Source: Hyaloperonospora brassicae
Lineage: Eukaryota; Oomycota; Peronosporomycetes; Peronosporales; Peronosporaceae
Reading direction: 5' to 3'
Assembly: GCA_947650285.1 (NCBI GenBank)
Contig: CANTFL010001315.1
Coordinates: 434,001-498,000 of the forward strand
Length of the DNA: 64,000 nt
Part shown: piece after piece, positions 18,898 through 28,749 of the stretch
How positions within the stretch are numbered: position 1 is the first letter of the stretch
Layout of the letters: each line of letters opens with the position of its first letter
Position numbers and translations under genes: made by a program
The notes under the pieces: model-generated
Seen by the model: the letters and a program-made list of their open reading frames with translations, nothing else
What the model was told of the DNA's origin: nothing
Databases searched by the model: none

Positions 18898-20016
18898 ATG
18901 AACATGTTGGACGAAGTCGAAGGCGACATATTTCACGGAATTCGTAAAAGCTACTCCCATTTGAGCGATATCGAATATAGTGCGATCGAACGAATGAGTT
19001 CGACCGTTGACGAAGAAGCTATCTGGGCCATGCTATCCACAAGGGATAGAGACCAGCTGAATTTCGTCATTAGCAAGTTCTTGCAACGAGAACTTGATGA
19101 TTCGCGAGCTCAGGTGACCTAGTTGACACAACAAGATCACCAGCGGATTGGAGAACTGGGAAAGTTTCAGTCCGCGCAGTGGACACGGGAGCGTCGACCG
19201 GGGTCTCTTAAAAGATAGACGTCTCCAAGTATCACGGAGTCGAGGACGACTCCCTGTTAAAATGGCTCGTCGAAGTCGACGATGCCATTGAGGCCCGTCG
19301 AATCGACGATGAGCGAATGCAAGTTGCATTTCGCTCAGTCGTACTTGGCAGGGGACGCCAGGAATTGGGCTCTGAATCTTAAGTTGCAAGACCCAAACGT
19401 GTTTGGGTCGTCGAGAATTTCCAAGACCGTGCTCAGCGAGATGTTTGAGCCTCACAGGGCAGAGTTCAGAACACTATCTGAAATCCTAGGAATCAAACTG
19501 GGTAAGCGTAATGTTCACGCTTGCGCTCAGCACGTACGCTACCTTGCAAGCTGCATGGTGGTGAACTCTGTGAGTGAATTTGTGATCATCACAATATTTA
19601 TTCAAGGGCTGTCCGATGGTCCCGTCAGGGACCACCTTTTCCGCGGAGAGCTAAAGGCGCTCTCCGAAGCAATCTTCGCTGCGGAGCAGGAAGAATTTAG
19701 TGTGAGACAGGCTGACACTACGCTGACTCCCTTTCGTCCGCAAGGACAATCAGCGATAGGAGGTCCAGAGCCAATGGACCTCTGTAATGTCGAGGGCGAG
19801 AAACCTCGCCCTGCGCATGATAAGCAATCGTTTAGATGTCATCGCTGTCATATATTGGGACACTACGCACATGAATGCATTATTTCTTGCTCAGGACCTA
19901 GCGGTGCAGAGCCCAGTAATCGTCCACTAGTAAGAAGAACTAGAAAGCGAGGGTCCGATGCTTTTGCAAAGCCGCAACAGCGAGACCATCCATCAAAAAT
20001 TGGTCGAAGTCAGTAA
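18898..20016 (+). pseudogene. Element B gag, interrupted, intact zinc knuckle
   Basis: Gag starts at ATG 18898 (MNMLDEVEGD), matching the start of gag in A. A TAG at 19120-19122 ends the first piece. The second open piece (19282-20016) holds the capsid core (PVRDHLFRGELKALSEA), the motif GGPEPMDL, and a complete CCHC knuckle (CHRCHILGHYAHEC). Amino-acid identity to gag of A is moderate, far lower than for pol. Just after its stop, sequence corresponding to protease is missing and RT begins at about 20065. Confidence 0.82.
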
Positions 20017-20064
20017 AAGCGGAGCACCCTACTGATCAAACAACGTCAAGAGAACACATTTAAT

Positions 20065-22860
20065 GATGTATTCCCTCAATCCGTACCTTGCGAGTTGCCG
20101 AAGGACAAAGGCACTCGACACGAGATCGAGCTCAAACCGGGCTCGAAGTACTGTGTCATGCGTCAGTGGCTAATGCCTCGTGAACAAGTACTAGCGATCG
20201 TTCAGTTCCTTGCCGATTGCTTTGCAGCGGGCCATGTGAACGAATCAACTTCCCCTCACAGCTCTCCGACCATATGTGTGCGAAAAGCCACAGGAGGATG
20301 ACGGATAGTGCACGCATTCAACAAGTTGAATGCTGCAACGGTACCGGCTCAGACACCGATACCGAGGAAGGACGTAATCATAGATGGTATGTCCAACAGT
20401 ACCATCTTTTTGTCCATGGATCTGATGGACGGATTCTATCAGATCCTCATGCATGAACGGGACATACCGTACACAGAAGTGAGCACCCCCAGCGGTATGA
20501 TGTGGGAGTGGCTAGTGATGCCACAGGGGCTGATTAATACCTCTGCTACTTTCAACAGATGTGTTACAAATCTGTTGAGACCGGTGCGAGACTTCGCACC
20601 GAGTTACTTCGACGATGTGTTCGTCCATAGTCGGGCTATGGACGGAAAGACGGACATTGAGGTTCATATAACTAATGTTCGTCAGGTTCTTCAACTTATG
20701 CGCAAGCATAAGTTGTACGCAAACCTCAAGAAATGTATATTCGCGGCTAGCGAAACACCACTTCTTGGGTGCATCGTGGGTAAGCACGGCGTACGCCCTG
20801 ATCCTGAAAAGATCAAGGCGATCACCGACTGGCCAGTGCCAGTCGATTTCAAGACGCTAAGGAATTTCCTTGGCTTAGCGGCGTACTTACACAAGTACTC
20901 GCGCAATTACGCCGATATGACTGTTCATCTTTCTTGTTTACTCAAGAAAAATGTCAAGTGGTCATGGAACGCTGAATGCCAGCGTTCCTTTGAAAGCGTC
21001 AAGAAAAGCTTGATGCATGCGCTCATTTTGGCGATTTCAGATCAGGACAGACCTTTTCGTGTGGTCTGTGACGCCAGCGATTTGCTATCGGCTGTGCGTT
21101 AATGCAGTTCGACGCAGATGGAGCGGGGCGTGTCATCTGTTATCAGTCGCGTCAGCTGCAAGCAGCTGAGCGCAATTACCCAGTGCATGACAAGGAACTC
21201 CTTGCCATGAAATATGCACTGGCTAAGTTCCGGGTCTATCTATTGGGAGATATACCGTTCATCGTCTATACGGACCATCCGTCACTACGCACGTCCGTAA
21301 ACAGTCCACACCTCTCACAACGAATGGCGAGGTGGCTGTCTTTCTTCGCGGAGTATAACTTCTCCGTGGAGTATAAGCCAAGACGACTCAACGTCGTCGC
21401 TGATGCGCTTTCACATCGGCCCGATTTAGAGCCGACAACACGCGCCAACAGTAAGGTCTTGCTTACTGTTGCGGCACTGTCAGTTAGTGTGCCGTCATCG
21501 CCTGAACTTGATGACGTGCGGAAGGCATACGGAGGGGATATGATTCTTCTTCGTTTGATGGGTCACCTTGCGAACCCATCTCGGAAATCCTTGTCGGATT
21601 TGCCGGCTCTATACCGTTTCTCTTTGGATCGGTATACGACTCGCAATGACCTGCTGTACTACACATCAGTTGTTGACAATACACCTCGTGTCGCCGTTCT
21701 CGATCATGATGATTTGCGTTTACGCATCATGTTCAAATGTCACGATGCGAGTTCAGGCAGGCATCGTGGTAGAGAAAAGACCTACCTTACGGTAAGTCGT
21801 AACTTTTACGGACCTACCGTTCGTGCGCAAGTACATTCGTTCTTGCGAAGTCTGTCCTTGGGTGAAGCCTAGTTATTTATCCTGTGCGCCACTACAGCCT
21901 CTGCCGGTCCCGGCAGAACGTTGGGAGTCCTTTTCCATGGACTTTGTCTTCGGGTTCCCCGAAAAATCTCACAAGAATAATGGTATTCTTGTGTTTGGGG
22001 ATCGTTTCAGCAAGATGGTGCATCTTGCTGCAGTCTTAGAATCGATCAACGCCCACGGTTGTGCGCGTGTCTTCATCGACACAGTGTTGCAACATCACGG
22101 ATTACCCCGTGAACTCATGTCCGACCGTTACCCTCGGTTCACGGCGGAGTTCTAGCAATACGTGTTCCGTTCTCTCGGAACACGGTTGACGATGTCCACA
22201 TCTGACCATCCCGAAATAGATGGTCGGACGGAACGTGCGAACCGTGTCCTCGAAGAGATCCTTCGAAAATATGGCCATTCGTTTTCGAGTTGGAGCGAAT
22301 TCCTACCCATGGTGGAATTCGCCATCAATAATTCGGTGCATGCGTCAATAACGCATACACCGTTCTACGTGAATGGCTTACGCCTCCCACGAATACCCGC
22401 TCTTATACAGTGTGACTTTAGGTAAAAGGGGGGCTCGCTCGAGCAAAAAACGTTTAGGCTCTTGCTCATCACGTATCATCGCACATGCCGATACGATCGA
22501 TGTCAATGTCGATAATGTCGACATCGAATAAGTTGATCTTAGCAGTAGCAATGACGCTGCTGCTACTTCAGACAATGATGACGATGCTGGTATAATCATA
22601 ATCGTCAACGATTATTCCAGCGAGGAAGTGGACAACCTCGCTGAAGAAGAGAACAATCTTAGCAGTGCGTACGAAGCGCACTGAAAGCTAAAACAACGAG
22701 CCAGCAGAGAACTACCTGCTGACTCGAGAGGCGGTAGTCCGTTTCGTTCAGGACTCCATCGCAAATGCGGTAGACCGTCAGAAACGGAACGCAGACAAGA
22801 ATGGAGGAGCAAATGTTCTTTCATTTAAGGTTAACGACCTAGTACTACTGTCTACGGTAA
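20065..22860 (+). pseudogene. Element B pol: RT, RNase H, integrase (broken)
   Basis: The order matches A. RT N-terminal part is at 20095-20301, ending at TGA in place of Trp. RT core is at 20308-21102 with YFDDVFVHS. RNase H and integrase zinc-binding region are at 21102-21872. The integrase core is at 21823-22155, ending at TAG 22153-22155, and at 22162-22425. An acidic Asp/Glu-rich stretch (near 22570-22650) and the integrase tail follow. By eye only four base differences separate it from A over about 2.5 kb, and all the inactivating changes coincide. Divergence from A resumes after about 22650. Confidence 0.9.
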
Positions 22861-23121
22861 ACTTACCTGGACAGTAGTCACTAGTGTCGGCAGTAGTAAA
22901 CGACTGCCGAAGAACATTGGGCCATTTCGTGTGTTGCACCGCAAGGGCAATGCATACACGATTGAGTTGCCCGCAGGATGCGCACGCATCCTACGTTTAA
23001 TTTTGGTCATTTCCGCCCGTTCTACTAGTACGAGGCCTCTTACGAGAACGGAGACAGTCGACACGCTCAAGAATCTCCAACAGATTCTTGTAATCACGGA
23101 CCAAACACTCAAGTTGGACCT

Positions 23122-24582
23122 TCAGCGACGCAGTCTCGCGACGAGCCGCCGTAAGCTTGTCACGCAAACGGTGCTTCTCGTGTTCGCTCTCAAGTTGAAA
23201 AACGCGAAATTCGATCGGTATTTCTCCCGATCGGTACGGAGACGTCGTACGGTCGCAAGAATGTCGTGCCGACGATCGTATTCGTGATCGAAGTCCGCCC
23301 TCAACATCGTCAGGTAACGCCAAAAATTACCCAAAGTCTCCTCCAGGCTTGGCGGTTGAGCCGGACCTTGTCTTTCCACCGCCACCAGAACCACTGGTGG
23401 ATTTTCAAGGTGGTCTATGCTTTCACGTGGGGCGTATCTTAAGCCACCGCAAGAAGAATGGGGAGCGGACAAGTTATACTGTCCGCTGGCGTGGGTACCA
23501 ACCATCGTATGACAGCTGGGAACCTCGATCCCAGCTGATGGCTGACGTTGAAGGTCTCGTCCACCAGTATGACGAGACTCATCCGATTGGTCCGAGGGCT
23601 CATCGTTAAACACGCGCTTTTGACGACTGTAGACGGATTGCACGTTTGCAATAGCGTCCCACATCTCAGCCGAGATATGTGCCCTTACCCAGGGCGAACT
23701 TGGGGAATAGACGTCCCTTGGTGTAGGTTGCGATTTGTCAACACAACTCGCACAAGGATCAACCCAAGTGAGACAAGGATGCCTACCTCACTCGAAAAAC
23801 GATGCAACCGGTACCTTGCACCTGTTAAAGTTCGCTTTTCAAGCTTTGATGCGTAATGCTTTAAGTTGTTGGAGCCATCCTTCACGTCCGAAATTCTTGA
23901 CATTTTGAACGAACGCGTTCTTTGCCACCAAAAGCGAGGCCTTTTCACGTTTTTGGTCACCATTGTACCATCGATGCTCGAAGAAAACATTGAGATAGAA
24001 GTTATCTTCAGCGCGAAAGGTCTTCGCGCTGGAGCTCAAGCCATGTAGCTCGCTCGCATCGAATAATGGTATTCGATGGTGTTGACTTGTCTCGTAAAAC
24101 AAGCTATTGATGAGCTGTTCAGGCAAACGCCACGGCTTTAGCTCATCACGCTTCGAAGTGGTACCTTTGCTGGTACCACGGTTATCAGTGTGACGACGGC
24201 TCGCACCATCGTCGAATCGCTCGTGCGAATGCGCAAGAGTTGATCGGGGTGATGAGTAATCATACTCATCACCATATTCATCATCACTTCCGAATAGACA
24301 GTGACTCATGTCGCGAGTCCGTGCGTTCGGCAAGTCTCTTGATGAACGAGGCACCGCAGGGGAACGCGATGCCTTTAAAGGCTTTTCCGAGTCAGACCCA
24401 TCTGACTCGCCAGAGTAGATGATTCCTAATTCGGGGTCACTGTGTGCATGAGGTGTGATACCACATGCGCCTGCAGCAACACCTGCTGCAGGCTGAGAAC
24501 GAGTAGCAGACAACGAGTCGTCTGCCGCAGAGGCGGGCGCAGCAACAGGCTGTGCCGTCTTTTAGTCACCCCGCGTACGCAT
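23122..24582 (-). pseudogene. Antisense ORF of element B, interrupted
   Basis: This is the counterpart of the antisense protein of A. The homologous start codon is at 24582, but codon 7 is TAA (24562-24564; A has TCA). The main open piece is 23839-24513. It holds the conserved block KRDELKPWRLPEQLINSL, HHRIPLFDASELHGL and then FRAEDNFYLNVFFEHRWYN, which A loses by frameshift. A second piece (23685-23990) covers the frame of A past that shift. A third (23122-23664) carries AIANVQSVY and a charged coiled-coil region. Shared protein sequence on the antisense strand of two diverged elements supports a real, though now decayed, gene. Confidence 0.6.
23349..23609 (+). CDS. Element B chromodomain segment of pol
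   Basis: This frame encodes a chromodomain: FHVGRILSHRKKNGERTSY, then VRWRGYQPSYDSWEPRSQL and a final helix ending DETHP. It corresponds residue by residue to 11606-12028 of A with moderate divergence, and aromatic positions are kept. It is not in frame with the integrase core upstream. The antisense frame runs across it on the other strand. Confidence 0.75.
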   Translation: MAVEPDLVFPPPPEPLVDFQGGLCFHVGRILSHRKKNGERTSYTVRWRGYQPSYDSWEPRSQLMADVEGLVHQYDETHPIGPRAHR

Positions 24583-24712
24583 GTTAACTATGCGAGGTAA
24601 AGTCAGAATGAATGAATCTGACCAACAAGTACTCCCTGTCCTGTTGGCATCCAAAGGGTAGCCACAAAGGTTTAGATAGTCACACGATGACTATCAGTCA
24701 AGGATAGGGTGA

Positions 24713-25154
24713 TGTAACGGGGTAGCCTGTCACATGATTTTGTCATTACGAAGAAAATGACAATAAAGAATATTACGTTGAATATTCTTTTAACAATATC
24801 ACAGAGCATGATGAAATTGTTGAAGATGACCGAAGGGTCTATTTATTGGTTGATATCGTGATGATATCAACCCACCAATCGCTGCTAGACGCGCGCAATG
24901 GGTGGTGAGTAGACGTCACCATACATTTAGTTACATTAGTATAATTAAGTCAGCACAAACAGAGATACAAGAGTTATAGGACTTAACTATATTGATAACA
25001 GTTTTACTTTTCCTACAACTAGAGTCTTTCACCTTAGTCGTTATACCTTCTTCTATGTAGATCTACACCTATCTGGGCACTGACTATCACTACAGTCAGT
25101 GATAGTAAACTCCGTACTGGTTGACCAGTACGTAGTTTTCGGTGCCCCGTTACA
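24713..25154 (+). repeat. 3' LTR of element B
   Basis: This is the 442-base partner of 18406-18847. A purine-rich run (AAGGATAGGGTGA) lies just before it. It is followed by the target duplication TGGTA at 25155-25159. Confidence 0.93.
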
Positions 25155-25159
25155 TGGTA

Positions 25160-28100
25160 ATTTAGGATTCAGGCAACCGTTTTACCGTCGGCAAGCAGGC
25201 ACGCTAACGGTATGCCTCGTCTGGACATCGCGATTAAGCATCTAGTACTTTGACATGCTGACTCCCGGTCGAGAACGACTGGAGTAGACTGCTGACATGC
25301 AAGAGGTGCAGAGAGATTGCAGCACACACTTATGGTACCGCTCAAGCGCACGAAAGTGCTAACGTCGCACTCGACATTGGACTGGCATAACCGGAAAGCG
25401 CTCTGAAGTGTCAAAAACTTGGTCTACTGGGTCAACTGTCGAGTTCCAAGATTATCCCGCCGTCTATGTCAGCGCGTATAAGACCTTTACCACGATATTT
25501 GCACTGCAACAAGGACCGAATTCAAGCGCATCTGATTCCTTTCAAGCTCTATCTGCATAATGCACAATGGACCAGACGAAACGCGGCAATATCTTGAGGC
25601 GGACCTACTTCTCTAGTATCGCGAGTCTTATAGATCCCGGACAACTGGCATCGGTTGACTGAAGGCTGTCGCATTCTGAAAATACCGAGAAGGGTCAAGA
25701 GCTCAACGTAAGCCCGAGCTCACTAATATCAGCATGTGTTGCTCCCTCCATCCACCGTGGGGCGCGCCGCATACACAGGTGTCAGCCACGACAAGGTGCA
25801 CCTTTAGCTGTGTCGTGGCTTAGAGTGTTAAGGGCCCTGCACATAGCAACACGTAAATAGACGATCGCGAAGCCCCACGTCCTGGTACGCATCGTCCAAC
25901 TTTTAGCTGCATTTGCGTAAACTATCGCAATGACTTCGCAACGCAGCACCTCATCCGACATGGCACTTTTCTCATCTCACACGGCCAAGTGCACCCTTCT
26001 GCCGACCTAATGCATTGTGAAGAACGTGAATGATGAAGACCACGTGTCCGTGTACTTCCAAAGTTGCGAAGGTGTGCAATCCGTAGACGATTACTCTATC
26101 TAGTACAACAATCAGCCACGACGGAAGGGCCCACGATCGCCGCGGATCTCCACATTCTGGAGGATTGCCATCGTCGCAAAGTGCAAATGCAAACATGCTA
26201 GATGTCGAACAGGTGTCGAGAAAAATGACCGAGGCAGCTGGCTATCGATGCGGAACTGGAAGGTGATATAGATTAGACGAACGTCGTGACCCGCGAAGTG
26301 CTAACACGTAAATACGGCTTCGCTCGCATCATTTCGAGCTCTATGGATAGACAAAGCTGCCACGAAAGTCATACCAGCGCCTGCGTTGACGATGTCGTCA
26401 GTAAGTAAGCAGTGTAGATGATGACGACGGCTCTTTGCTTTGCGAGTAGTGTGAGGTTGTGTTAACGACAACGAAACCCGATCAACGACCCATTGACTTG
26501 CCTTGTAGCATGAACGCAGCAATGCCGAGCAGCCCTTCGCAGCGTCTCATCGTTGTCGATCTTAAAGTGGTAAAGGCGGATAAGGTAAATGTGTGTTGTA
26601 AAGTAAAGACTCTGCCCGTTAGTCAGCTCATCTGCTATTGCTAGTTTTGGCTAACGCGAGACGACTCGTCTGGTGAATGCAGCGAAGATAATTGGAAAGC
26701 TGCTGGTCGTCTATTTGAAACCGCTGCTAGTGGCAACCGTCGTCGATTTCGTCGCCGAATATACGGTATACATTCTCCTCGGCGAATGAGACAAAGGCCC
26801 CGTTCGATCTAGCCTATGCCTTTCCGACGAGAGATGACGCAGTTGCCTAGATTGGCGGGATGTCAACCACCTGGTGAAGCCGACGTTGTTGTTAAGGGTG
26901 GTCAGCGGTTTATTGTCCCATTTAAATGGAATAGGGCGGTCAACCTGCTTTCCGCTGCGAATCCCTCGCGCCGGCGATGATTGCGACTGAGGCGATGATG
27001 GTGGGCATGCGTTACTTTCTATCGGTGGCATACGCTGGCACTACTTCCTTTAAATCAGTCAGTCGTTTTGTGTGGCACCTGGCTCATGCAATGCCGTGTC
27101 GGACGTCAGAGCTGTTCCGACTTTGCGAACGCGGCCTCTGCTGTAGTGGAGCTACACATCTTCTTAAGTCAGAAAAGGACAGTTACGCTCAACGAGAAAC
27201 TTTAGTTCTACGAACCTGTCTCAAAGAGTCAGGAGCTCAGAGAGCTAAAGTTTGGTTCAAAGAACTCGACTCAAATGTTCAACAAGCTCAGAGAGCTTAC
27301 GGTCCCTGTTTCAGGGGAACCAAACAATTCAAAGAATCGACGCACAGAGTGCACAAGGAGCATCTGCCTTAACAAGGCGTTGCTATATCCTCAGCAATCA
27401 TAAGCCGCCTCAAAGAGGCACGTGCCTATCGGGTCAGAATGGGAACTGAACTATATTTCCTTTTAAACTAAAAGAACACCTTATAATAACGTGATTAACC
27501 TTCTCGCTACGTCCCAAATAAACCTCTCAAAAGGCATCGTAATCAATGGTTGACAGACATCAGTCTCCAACAATTGACACTGTGTTCTAATATTACTTAA
27601 AAAGACGATCCCATCCCTTGTGTGCACCACACCTATTGTCGACTACCAGTCGACGTGTAACTGTGTTACATATGCAGCTTTGCACAGCACTCCGCTTTCG
27701 AAAGTGCTGCTTTTTATCTCTTCTTCGAATTGTTGACTTTTAAACGCGCTACTCGGTTGCACACTGATCGTCTTTCGTAATCCTTGAGATGCTACATATT
27801 CATGAGGGGAGTATGTAATGACATGACAAGTTTTCGGAGCGCCTTTAGCGGCGTGAGAGTCTCACCCACTTTGAAGCTGTGAAAGCTAAATATATAATCG
27901 AAAGGGAGTAAGACATTGTCGAGAAGCATTCACGTTGACAGTGATGATAGACGTGGCTTTTCATTTCGGACACGAGATGTTTGCGTCTTGTTCGTGGTAG
28001 TGGTTTTGATGAGTTTTGTTGCAATGAGCCACTTGGCGTGTAAGTGGTTTCAATAGCTGCAGCCTCTATATTTTTATGCGTCTAGTAGGGGAAGACATTG

Positions 28101-28272
28101 CCACTGCTTTCAGACAAAGAACCGCGTCATTCTCTGCTTTAGGCTTGCGATTGCCTGTTTGTGGCACGATACAGCGGCAATGTATTCCCATGCATAAATA
28201 TGCGTTAGAAGTTGACATTTCGGATGTATACGGATACTAATTGTACGCCGGTAAAGTCTGCTACGTAGTGCT
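25160..28272. other. Region without recognised gene
   Basis: Short open frames occur on both strands, but none has a domain I can name. At 27185-27345 there is a repeated pattern (AGCTCAGAGAGCT twice, 60 bases apart) within a Leu/Arg/Glu-coding stretch. It vaguely resembles the coiled part of a gag gene, too weakly to call. Confidence 0.45.
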
Positions 28273-28277
28273 GATTT

Positions 28278-28744
28278 TGTAACGAGGCACGCTCTTGCTC
28301 AGATAACTGAGCAAGGCCTTGTATTGATAATAATACAAAGGTGCGTACGCCCGACGTCACGTAAGCGTGGCGTGAGGAAGCGCGACCAAGCCAATACAGA
28401 ACCCGAAAGCTCTGTCTTGAGGTGAAGTAGAACTGTTATTTTATTTTTTTCTATATTCTTACGAAATCATCTTTCGTCTTAAACTAACTATATTAAACTA
28501 CTGTTTCCTATTTGGGTCTTCCGTCCACCACCCATTGCGCGCATCCAGCAGCGATTAATGGTTAATTTGGTTGATCTACACGGTACATTAATTAAGAAGT
28601 GGACCTACGGATGTTACCCTTCGGGGTAATATTCCGACAACATCACGTTTCTCGAGCGATGTCGATTGAATATTATCAAAATATATAATATTCTTAAATT
28701 AATTATTTCGTACCAATTTTTATGTAAGGGCTCACCCCGTTACA
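28278..28744 (-). repeat. Solo LTR of the A/B Gypsy group
   Basis: A 467-base segment begins TGTAACGAGG and ends CCCCGTTACA. It is flanked by a perfect five-base duplication, GATTT (28273-28277 and 28745-28749), and has no internal element. It carries the family core (ACCCATTGCGCGCATC) and the terminal hairpin CTTGCTCAG/CTGAGCAAG at the position where A has CCCTTGCGT/ACGCAAGGG. This is the product expected when LTRs recombine and delete the interior. Orientation is assigned by similarity to the LTRs of A. Confidence 0.88.
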
Positions 28745-28749
28745 GATTT

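Larger units (their letters stand above)
18406..25154 (+). mobile_element. Gypsy element B, protease-less, with antisense ORF
   Basis: This 6749-base element in plus orientation is flanked by TGGTA (18401-18405 and 25155-25159). Its 442-base LTRs are about 98 percent identical. The primer-binding site (TGGTACCACTTTGTAG) begins two bases inside the 5' LTR. It carries gag with an intact zinc knuckle, then a deletion that removes the protease and linker, then RT, RNase H, integrase and chromodomain, then the antisense frame. Pol is nearly identical to that of A and shares its inactivating changes. Gag, LTRs and antisense frame differ clearly. Without protease and with broken pol it could move only with help from another element. 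Confidence 0.95.

Noticed and set aside
10097..25154. Terminal inverted repeats of a DNA transposon
   Set aside because: TGTAACGG ends and inverted repeats suggested a DNA transposon, but gag, RT, integrase, LTR pairs and primer-binding sites show LTR retrotransposons.
10097..25154. CRISPR-like array from regular small palindromes
   Set aside because: The palindromes differ from each other in sequence and lie within coding regions. There is no repeated direct repeat, and the organism is a eukaryote.
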